Assembly: GCF_027943255.1 (NCBI RefSeq)
Contig: NC_072892.1
Location: forward strand, 30,713,792 to 30,777,791
From: Anastrepha obliqua
Lineage: Eukaryota; Arthropoda; Insecta; Diptera; Tephritidae
DNA length: 64,000 nucleotides
Direction: 5' to 3'
Below the pieces are notes generated by a model. That model worked only from the letters and a program-made list of their open reading frames with translations. It did no database searches and was not told where the DNA came from. This document shows positions 56,547 to 64,000 of the stretch, piece by piece. The position numbers were made by a program, and so were the translations under genes. Position 1 is the first letter of the stretch. Each line of letters starts with the position of its first letter.

Positions 56547-57401
56547 ACTATGAGTATTTTTAAACCTTCCCAAATGTCTTGTTTTTTTCGTCTGTCATCT
56601 GTCAACAATATTTAGTTCATTGTTTGTTACGTTTCATACAACAATCCATTTTTGTTGCTCTTAAAAATGTCGAATTTCGTGCCTTCAAACTACGATTTGC
56701 GGACATCGTTGATTTTCTGTTATCAATTGAAGAAAAACGCTTCTCAAGCTCATCAAATGCGTATAGAAGCTTTTGGTGGACATGCTCCAAGCAGAGCACA
56801 GTGCTTCAGGTGGTTTAAAAAATTCCGAAGTGGTGATTTTAGCGTGGAGAACGAGGACCGCGGCTGTCCACCGAAAAAGTTTGAAGACGCCGAATTGCAA
56901 GCATTGTTGGATGAAGATGATGGTCAAACTCAAGAAACGATAGCAGAGCAGCTGGGAGTGACACAGAAAACCATTTCCAAATGTTTGAAAGACATGGGCA
57001 TGATTTTAAAGGTCGGACGATGGGTGCCGCATGAACTGACTTGATGACAATGCACCGCAACATCGAACAAGAGCGACCCGGTAATTGGTGGAGACGTACG
57101 ATTGGGAACCGTTGGTGCATGCGGCTTACTCACCAGACTTTGCGCCTTCCGATTATCATTTGTTTGCATCGATGGGCAACGCACTTTCCGAGCAGCGCTT
57201 CAATTCTCACGAAGAAGCCAAAAAGTGGCTCGATGATTGGTTTGCGGCCAAAGACGGCCAATTTTTTTGGCGCGGCATCCACAAATTGCCTGAGAGATGG
57301 GAAAAATGTGTCGCTAGCGATGAATATTATTTTGAAGATTGAATTTGTAACCATTTTTTGTTAATAAAAGTTTGAAATTGAAAAAAGTCTCATTTCATAG
57401 G
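56547..57401 (+). mobile_element. mariner deletion derivative, copy 2, left TIR lost
   Basis: The right end (...gtctcatttcatagg at 57401, then TA) matches copy 1 at 51116-51995. The left end begins inside, at about 56550 (atttttaaaccttcccaaat), so about 50 bp including the TIR is missing. Opposite orientation to copy 1. Confidence 0.8.
56667..57342 (+). pseudogene. mariner transposase with the shared internal deletion
   Basis: ATG at 56667: MSNFVPSNYDLRTSLIFCYQ, HTH region through QCFRWFKKFRSGDFSVENED, KKFEDAELQALLDEDDGQTQ, and GRWVPHELT, where TGA at 57042-57044 closes the frame. The sequence then continues as second-Asp codons (GATGACAATGCACCGC), and from 57085 in frame VETYDWEPLVHAAYSPDFAP, SDYHLFASMGNALSEQRFNS and KCVASDEYYFED to 57342. 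Both open parts are well preserved. First catalytic Asp missing. Confidence 0.85.
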
Positions 57402-57403
57402 TA

Positions 57404-57558
57404 TCTACCTGGATTGCTAGATAAGATCATATCTCTGTCTCGCGAATAAGGTTACAGAGCCCAAGTCTATAATTACTTTAAAAGTGTTTGATTGCATTGA
57501 ATTAAGGCATTCAATTTCTCTCTATATTCTCTCTAATTACTACTTTTGTTTTTTTTTC
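57404..57558. other. Short spacer
   Basis: Nothing recognised. Confidence 0.35.
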
Positions 57559-57559
57559 T

Positions 57560-57998
57560 AAATCCTTCAATCCTAAATCAACATACGATGAAGCGACGCT
57601 TGGAGTGTTTGAGAGAAAGATTCTGCGGAAGATTTTTGGACCTTTGCACGTTGGCAGCGGCGAATATCGCAGGCGATGGAACGATGAGCTGTATGAGCTT
57701 TACGACGACATAGACATAGCGCAGCGAATAAAGATCCAGCGGCTACGTTGGCTGGGTCATGCCGTCCGAATGGATACAAACGCTCCGGCGCTGAAAGTAT
57801 TCGATGCGGTACCAGCTGGTGGTAGCAGAAGAAGAGGAAGGCCTCCTCTGCGTTGGTAAGAGAGAGAAGGACTTGGCTTTACTTGGTGTGTCCAATTGGA
57901 GCCGGTTAGCACGAGAAAGAAACGACTGGCGCGCTTTGTTAAACTCGGCCAAAATCGCGTAAGCGGTTATCACGCCAATTAAGAAGAAGAAGAAATTT
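57560..57998 (+). mobile_element. RTE-type LINE 3' fragment, second family
   Basis: EATLGVFERKILRKIFGPLH, RIKIQRLRWLGHAVRMDTNA and GSRRRGRPPLRW (57605-57859) are the conserved C-terminal blocks of RTE-type LINEs. After a stop and shift, SNWSRLARERNDWRALLN-type sequence follows, and the 3' end is a gaagaagaa tail (57980-57995). Different family from the gatgat-tailed RTE at 12295. Confidence 0.75.
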
Positions 57999-58045
57999 TT
58001 CTTTTCTTTTCCTAGTACCAAAGCCTTATCTTCTGACCATATATA

Positions 58046-58916
58046 ACGGGTGGTTTTTTAGCTATTATCTTTTTAAACAGTTGATTCAAACTGCTGACGC
58101 ACGTTTCATGTTTTGTTTCACTGTCAAACATCTTCAGTTTGGTCTATAATTTAACCATGAATCGTCTTACAAACGAACAATGCAAGCATTGAATTTTATT
58201 ATAAAAATGCGTGTTCTGTTAAGAAAGTTTAAAGTCGAACAACTGTGTTCAGCGACGAAGCTCATTTTTGGATCAATGGGTACGTAAATAAGCAGAATTG
58301 TCGATTTTGGAGTGAAGATCAGCCAGAAGAATTGCAAGAGCTACCAATGTATCCAGAAAAGGTCACAGTTTGGTGCGGTTTATGGGCTGGAGGTATCATT
58401 GGCCCGTACTTCTTCAAAGATGCTTTTTGGCCCAAAATGCAAGGGCTTGACTTGCATGACATGTGGTTTCAGCAAAGACGGTGCCACATGCCGCACAGCA
58501 TACGTAAGAATGGACTTGTTGAGAGGAGAGTTCGGTGAACATTTTATTTCACGTTCGGGACCTGTCAATTGGCCACCCAGATCGTGCGATATAACGCCTT
58601 AAGATTATTTTTTGTGGGGCTATGCTAAAGCCCATGTCTATTTAGACAAGCCTGCTTCAATTAACGCATTGGAAGACAACATTAAAGCATTTATATGTGA
58701 GATACCGGCCGAAACATTGAAAAGAGAATGCCAAAATTGGACTAAGCGGGTGGACCATTTGAAGCGCAGTCGCAGTCTACATTTGCATGAAATAATCTTC
58801 AAACATTAAATTATATGGACTGTACTATCGATTTAAATAAAAATTTCATGCATTTTTCTGAAGTTTACGTGTGTTTTTTTGAAAAACTTTCCTATAGCTC
58901 TTAAAAAATCACCCTT
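58046..58916 (+). mobile_element. DD41D mariner, N-terminal region deleted
   Basis: Ends acgggtggttttttagctat and mirror ...atagctcttaaaaaatcaccctt; TA at 58044-58045 and 58917-58918. The 871-bp length reflects loss of most of the DNA-binding half. Confidence 0.75.
58240..58809 (+). pseudogene. DD41D transposase catalytic domain, one frameshift and one stop
   Basis: VFSDEAHFWINGYVNKQNCR (first Asp, about 58252), EDQPEELQELPMYPEKVTVW, GGIIGPYFFKDAFWPKMQGL, DMWFQQ. A 1-bp change near 58470 shifts the frame; in the next frame KDGATCRTAYVRMDLLRGEF carries the second Asp, then SGPVNWPPRSCDITP, a TAA at 58600-58602 replacing Leu, and DYFLWGYAKAHVYLDKPASI with the third Asp. The end is ...LHEIIFKH at 58809. 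Confidence 0.8.
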
Positions 58917-58924
58917 TAGATAGC

Positions 58925-60210
58925 TTTATAATATTAAAGTGCTTATTACAGGCAAAGTGATCTGTAAGTGCCCCACAGAGTAATCTGAGGCCCTTTTTAT
59001 CAGAGGGCTATTTCCTTTAGGTCAAAAGCCTTTTACATATCGGGAACAAGTGTGTGTAGTGCTGCAACTGCGGATTTCCCTTTTTGATATGCAAATTGCA
59101 GTTTATGGCGTGGGTTCACCGAGATAACCTTTTCCCTTAGGTAACAGTCCAGTAGCTTTTCGATGGTTTTCAACATGAAAGACGTAAGACTGGTTGGCCT
59201 ATAGGATTTGGGCGATTCAGGAAGCTTAGTGCCTCCCTTTGGTAGGAATAATACTTAGGCCTCCCGCCAAATCTTAGGGGCATAACCCAAACTAAGACTT
59301 GATTTAAATATTTGTACCAGAATTTGTATTAATGTCACAGTGCCTTTGTAGAGCAGGGCTGGAAAAATACCATCTGGTCCCGGTGATTTGTTGTAGGGTT
59401 TAAACGAGTTGATTGCCCACTCTACCCTTTCGTAGTTTACTATGCTGTAGTTAGTAAGACTTTTTGACCTGAACATAGTGTGCGCTGGCGCTCCTTGATC
59501 AGGGTCACAGGTTGCGGTAAGCCTACAATCAGGAAAGTGAGTACTGAGAAGAAGCTCTAGTGTTCCGTCGAAACTGCTTGTAAAAGTACCATCCGGTGTC
59601 TTTAGTGTGCCAATTGGATTTGTCACTCATTTGGTCAGTGATTTTTGTATTCTTGCTGAGGCTGGGACATCGTTTAGTTCCTCACAGAACTTTCTCCATG
59701 AGTTCCTTTTTGATTTCCTCAGTTCCCTGTTGTACAATGTTAGGGCTTTCCTATATTCATCCCATGTTTGATATTTCTTTGCATCGTTGAATTTTGATCT
59801 TGCTAATAGACTCAAATTTGCAAGTTCTTTGTACCACCAAGGAACTCTCTTTGTTGAGGTTTTTGTCTTCAGTGGACTACTTTCATGATATGAGGTTATG
59901 ATGGAGTAAGTCAGATTTACAATTGATACATCCAATTCCTCTGTCTATTTTATAGGAAGCATGTTTTTGGTTAGTTTGGATTCAAGACACTCTGAGTATT
60001 TGCTCCAGTTAGTAGGCTTGGGACTTCTGTACAGCATTACGCTCTTAACTGGTCCTTTGATTTTAAAACTTATATGTTTATGATCAGATTTTGAGTCCTC
60101 ATCGGAGACTCTCCAGTTGTTGATCATATCAAGGGAGTGGTTAGTTGTGAGTGTCAAGTCAAGACTTTCGTTCTTACTCATTTTTCGTTCGACGCTCATC
60201 ACTTCACTGA
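58925..60210 (-). pseudogene. LOA/I-like LINE: end of endonuclease to early RT, three in-frame stops
   Basis: One minus-strand frame runs from 60202 to about 59230 broken only by TAG (59942-59944), TGA (59627-59629) and TAA (59255-59257). It contains SDEDSKSDHKHISFKIKG (the SDH catalytic end of the APE endonuclease), KRVPWWYKELANLSLLARSK (linker), and INSFKPYNKSPGPDGIFPAL (first RT block). Beyond 59255, LPKGGTKLPESPKSYRPTSL and SFMLKTIEKLLDCYL are the next RT blocks, ending near 58930 against the mariner. Confidence 0.7.
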
Positions 60211-60575
60211 CTCTTTAGGGACTTTTTAGACTTTCTATTAAGCCTTCAACTTTGAAAAGATATTCGTTAGATTGTAAATGAATTTTTAAAGCAAACAAAA
60301 AAAATGGAAAATTCGAAAATGCTGGAAGAGCTGTCCCCCTTAAAGAACTCCATGATGGCGCTACAAAGCTAATTATATTACATGAATTTTTTAAGGTTAT
60401 AATAGAAAAAGTGTTAATAGAAGTTAACATCGATGAGACAAAATACCTCGTTGGGTCTTTAAGCGCCCCACGCTATGGCAATCTGGACGTCAGCCCATAT
60501 ATTTTTCACAAAGTGGAGAGTTTTAAATACCTGGGTGTAAACCTTAGCAGCGCTGCAGACCCCTTTTCTGTTTTT

Positions 60576-61070
60576 GTTTTGTAGAGGAGAGAAAGCATCA
60601 AAAGCCTATAGCCAAAGCCGTGCTGTGGGACTTTATCCCAACTAAACACCCCCCTCATGTCCTGTGGTATGCCTTCCCGGAACTTCACAGTCAAGTAGTA
60701 CGTCAGGAGGCCGTTGTGAGTGTATTTTTACTTCATCGTCTGTTATGTTCATGGTGTTCTGTACATCGCGTTAAGGAGCTCTTTCTATGGATCTGCGTGC
60801 ATATTCTGCGTATTGAAGGTTCTTCGTGATATTTGCGGCCACTGCACATGTCCTTTTCCAGTTTTGGAACATATGAACATATGAACAAACTCTCTCTCAA
60901 GAGTTTTTCGCTCATTAAAGAATGGCTCTCATTAAAACAAGATAAGCCTCGCCGTTTCTTGTTCTACTTGGCACTGCGGGCTGTACGGATCGTTCTCAAG
61001 ATGGAACCTGTGTAGGTATGCTTTGAAGCGACCGTGTCCAGTAAGCAACTGCGTGATACAGGCCCCCTCA
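60576..61070. other. Unrecognised interruption in the RTE coding
   Basis: About 495 bp separating two RTE blocks. Short ORFs on both strands, none recognised. No target duplication that I can fix, so it could be an old insert or a diverged RTE segment. Confidence 0.35.
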
Positions 61071-61433
61071 TCGGCGATGAATGATAGACTACAAGCTGCT
61101 AATGGAAGTTTTTTTGCTCACCTGAAACTTCTGAAAAATAAATTACCATCAAAGTCGTGTAAGCTACAAGTCTACGGGACGCTAATAAGGCTAGTAGCAG
61201 CACATGCCTGGGAACCATCTAACCTAAAGAGCTACCTTCTCCGCTTTGAGCGTACAATTTTATGAAGGAAGCTGATGAACCTTACAGAATAAGAAACAAG
61301 GATGAGATCGAGCGGCTGATATCAGGTTAAAACTTTGTGCGTTTCGCTAAAGCTCAGCGACTAAGATGATTTGGACACCTATTCAGGATGAACAACAGCA
61401 GGATTATGAAAAAGGCTTTCAATTCTCTTATTA

Positions 61434-62725
61434 CGAGGGGTGCCTTTTATATGTCGGGATTATAGAACAAAAACAAATTTTAATCATCGAAAATCACTTT
61501 ATTCTTTTTCAAAATATTCTCCATGAAGATCTATACACTTTTGCATGCGTTTAAACCAATTGTCGAAGCACTTTTGCCACTCTGAATAAGGTACCTCCAA
61601 AACATGCATTCTGAATGCCGCAACCACTTTTTCAGGTGTCGAAAAACGTTGACCTCTCAGTTTGTTTTTTGCGTACGGGAATAAAAAGAAGTCATTCGGT
61701 GCCAAGTCAGGACTATACGGCGGATGACCCATTAATTCGATGTTTTGGGTGCTCAAAAATGCAGTTGTTTGAGCCGATGTGTGAGAGCTCGCATTGTCCT
61801 TGTGAAGAGTGATCCGTCTTTGGCGATTGGTTTTCCTAATTTCTTGGAAGACAACTGGCAAACAAACGGTTGTGTACCACTCAGAATTTACTGTTCTGCG
61901 TTGTTCTAGTGGTACGGTTGCGACATGTCCAGTTTTTCCGAAAAAACAGGCGACCATTTGCTTGGAAGTGCTTCGTGCGCGAACAACTTTTATTGGATTT
62001 GGCTCATCTTGAAACACCCATACAATCGACTGCTGTTTACTTTCGGGCTCATACGCGTAAATCCATGATTCGTCACCTGTCACGATGTCATAGACGTGTT
62101 TCGAAGCCCCGCGATCGTATTTTTTGAGTATTTCCTTCGACCAATCGACACGAGCCTTTTTTTGAGCGATTGACAAATTGTGTGGGATGCAACGCGAACA
62201 AATATTTTTGACAGTCAAATGTTTATGCAATATTGAATGTATGCTGGTCCCACTAATGCCTAAGATTGTCTCAATCTCACGATAGATCACATGACGATCT
62301 TGCAATATCAGTTCGCGCACAGCATCAATGGTTTTCGGAACAACAACTGATTTTGGACGACTTTCACGAAATTCGTCTTGGAGTGAACTACGATCACGAT
62401 TGAATTCACCATACCATCGATAAACACTGGTCCTTGATGGAGCTTCATCGCCAAAAAATAAATTAAGTTCTTCCATGCAATGTTGCTGAGTTAATCCACG
62501 TCGAAAGTTGTAAAAAATAATCGCACGAAAATGTTCACGATTTAATTCAATTTTTGGACCGAGATGAATCTTTTAAGTTACTGTAAACAACACAAATAGC
62601 GCTGGTATTTCAAAACGTTCTGAGTACGTAAAAGCCAAAAAATGTCAAACTTTGCGATACAGCTGTCAGTTGCCAGATTGCAACACCAGGGTTGCCAAAT
62701 CCCGAAATATAAAAGGCACCCCTCG
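61434..62725 (-). mobile_element. DD34D mariner, complete, sister of the copy at 29104
   Basis: Ends cgaggggtgccttttatatg and mirror ...aaaaggcacccctcg; TA at 61432-61433 and 62726-62727. 1,292 bp. It splits an RTE LINE. Both TIRs and all coding are present; the only clear defect is in the start codon. Confidence 0.92.
61499..62551 (-). pseudogene. mariner transposase, 350-codon open frame with ATG changed to ATT
   Basis: The frame runs without a stop from 62551 to the stop at 61499. The initiator position (62549-62551) reads ATT where the sister copy has ATG; the first in-frame Met is codon 26 at 62476, inside the first HTH (MEELNLFFGDEAPSRTSVYR). Linker HNLSIAQKKARVDWSKE, first Asp VTGDESWIYAYEPES, second Asp HKDNASSHTSAQ, third Asp YSPDLAPNDFFLF with 34 residues between. 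An N-terminus lacking 25 residues would probably fail in DNA binding. A non-ATG start or a start at codon 26 cannot be excluded. Confidence 0.9.
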
Positions 62726-62930
62726 TATAAGCAATAAAAAGCGTGAAAAACCTCGAAAAAGTGATGGGCAGAAGTGTGGATGCAGATTTACGCCTTATAA
62801 ATGCTAAGAGAAGCGAGGCAATAAACCGAGTCGTATGGAGCGCGATGGTGAAGGAAGAACTGGCTCACCACGAGCTGTAATTGCTATGATGATGCTGAAT
62901 AGATTGATGATGCTGAAGTAATTGTAAGTA

Positions 62931-63260
62931 ATATTTTTAGAGTTAAATCCAACTGAAATTGGGAAAATACCAAAAACAATTAAATTTTACAATATTTCAA
63001 AAATTTTTTTTCATATTTTTTCTACTAAATTTTTTTTTTTTTTTTAACAAATTTATAATTATTTTGATGTTAGATCATTTTTACTTCCACTAAGTGGTGT
63101 AGTTTTTCTACAATATTTTCCATCCACCTCTGGATTTTCGTATTAATTAAAGATAACTGCTTTTACAACTTGGAGGGCTTGTAATTGACTTGAGAACTAC
63201 GCTCTAATGGACTTTTGTTATTAGAATTTTATGTAGAATTTCGAAACTACCCAAAATGAT
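62931..63260. other. AT-rich segment next to the right 7-kb TIR
   Basis: T-run at 63027-63047, no coding. If the paired TIRs belong together this is the right interior end of that element. Confidence 0.35.
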
Positions 63261-63299
63261 GTAGAAAAAAGCATTCCACACAAATTGAGCCACCCTAAT

Positions 63300-64000
63300 G
63301 CACATATATGTTTGTAAGTGTGTTTGCATGCGTCCATGGGGAATGTTTAGTATCATAAATACGTATGTAGAAATGTATGCCTTGCCCGGGTATTTTGTAA
63401 TTTAATTTATGGCATTTCGCTAATTGCGAATTTTAGCGTTTTATGTTTTGCTGGCGTTACCTTTAGCGGTATTCCTGCCATCGTTCGCACTTTGTGTCGA
63501 ATTGAAATTGTTTACGTCGTTCCTATGCCTCTCGACATTCTTCTCACACTCTACGAACATACTCGCACTACATTTTTGCATTGTTAATATATTTGTTCTA
63601 CGGAAAAATATTCAACTTTAGCCTTCGTTTGGGCTCTGAACAAATATAGGGTGCCCATTAAGACACCACCTGCTTTGAAATCTTAACAGTGCAATGTGAA
63701 TTTCAAATATTCAGATGTGTCTAATTGAGCGTGTACATATGAAGGCCATGGAACACCATGCAAGCTTAATGGTCACCTCATGACTATGGCCCTTTTGCTG
63801 AAATTATCTTTAATTTTAGCTCAGCAAATGTTTCTTGGATTCGTGGCACATATCTACCTTTTCTATCCAAAAGCCAAATAGAAATGTCAGCAAATGCATA
63901 GAACATCAACGCTGTACGAGCAAACAAAAAGACTGGTGAGTTAAACCAGCGCCGTACAGCGCTCGGTCACGCTGATGGTATTGTCCTTTACCATACAGAC
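63300..64000. other. Unique-looking region to the window end
   Basis: No gene, TIR or SINE recognised. A 65-codon ORF (63424-63621) looks hydrophobic but has no start context or homology I can support. Confidence 0.4.

Larger units (their letters stand above)
60430..62930 (+). mobile_element. RTE-type LINE relic, interrupted twice
   Basis: Coding pieces: KVESFKYLGVNLSSAADPF (about 60510-60575), then an unrecognised interruption (60576-61070), NDRLQAANGSFFAHLKLLKN (about 61079), KLQVYGTLIRLVAAHAWEPS, RIRNKDEIERLISG, AKAQRL*WFGHLFRMNNSR (about 61340-61395), the mariner at 61434-62725, and SNKKREKPRK... to an end ...LAHHEL-like near 62878 with a gatgatg tail. The pieces follow RTE C-terminal order. 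Confidence 0.65.
56303..63296. mobile_element. Possible 7-kb nest inside one old element with matching TIRs
   Basis: agggtggttcaatttgtatg at 56303 is mirrored by the end ...cacaaattgagccaccct at 63296; about 30 of 36 bases agree. Between them lie a mariner derivative, an RTE fragment, a DD41D mariner, a LOA-like LINE, another RTE and a complete mariner. Sequence next to each TIR (56340-56545; 62930-63260) is AT-rich and non-coding. Either this is one AT-rich element that collected insertions, or two solo ends. Confidence 0.45.

Noticed and set aside
61615..62127. Plus-strand ORFs of 65-85 codons
   Set aside because: Shadows of the open minus-strand mariner transposase; equivalent shadows appear opposite the sister copy at 29806-30203.

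Overview
The window reads as a piece of insect genome, most likely a higher dipteran and plausibly a tephritid fruit fly (inference). The grounds are AT-rich DNA with eukaryotic microsatellites, Jockey-, R1-, RTE- and RNase H-bearing LINE relics, tRNA-derived SINEs, and a crowd of Tc1/mariner elements that includes the DD41D (rosa) and DD37D (maT) types. I found no host protein-coding gene, rRNA, tRNA gene, operon or CRISPR that I can support. Almost every long ORF with recognisable content is a transposase, reverse transcriptase or RNase H relic.

Layout. 1-3.1 kb: a 5'-truncated Jockey-like LINE with a 22-bp target-site duplication, holding a DD41D mariner in its RT gene and a PIF/Harbinger element exactly at its 3' junction. 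3.1-6.75 kb: mariner relic, SINE, an unrecognised repeat (X), and an R1-clade RT on the minus strand split by a 508-bp insert with a 16-bp duplication. 7.96-13.14 kb: a deep nest, in which an RNase H LINE (minus) holds a piggyBac element (plus), which itself holds a second RNase H LINE (minus); the outer LINE also holds an RTE 3' fragment. 14.1-18.0 kb: two maT (DD37D) mariners, the second split by a nearly intact Tc1-like element, then a 360-bp mariner deletion derivative. 18.4-24.5 kb: LINE 5'UTR/ORF1 relic, second copy of repeat X, two TTAA-flanked MITEs, a mariner, SINE pieces. 24.6-31.1 kb: mariner, RTE LINE, R1 LINE with a DD34D mariner inside. 31.1-37.4 kb: mostly unique-looking AT-rich DNA with SINEs and a third maT. 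37.4-49.5 kb: RNase H LINEs, maT-like, Bari-like, Tc3-like and mariner relics, MITEs and a 42-G tract. 49.5-64 kb: deletion-derivative mariners, a second and identical copy of the 360-bp element, RTE/LOA-like LINEs, and a mariner whose 350-codon frame is open apart from the start codon, all lying between two matching terminal inverted repeats 7 kb apart.

How the parts relate. The genes do not form a pathway; the relations are parasitic and historical. Several elements lack a working transposase yet have sister copies with the same deletion, which is the signature of cross-mobilisation by an enzyme encoded elsewhere. Examples are the identical 360-bp pair, the mariner pair sharing one internal deletion, the TTAA MITEs and the Harbinger derivative. 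Insertion order can be read from the target duplications.

Limits: all boundaries come from reading TIRs and duplications by eye; family names rest on remembered motifs, not on searches. I do not see a new multi-gene system here.
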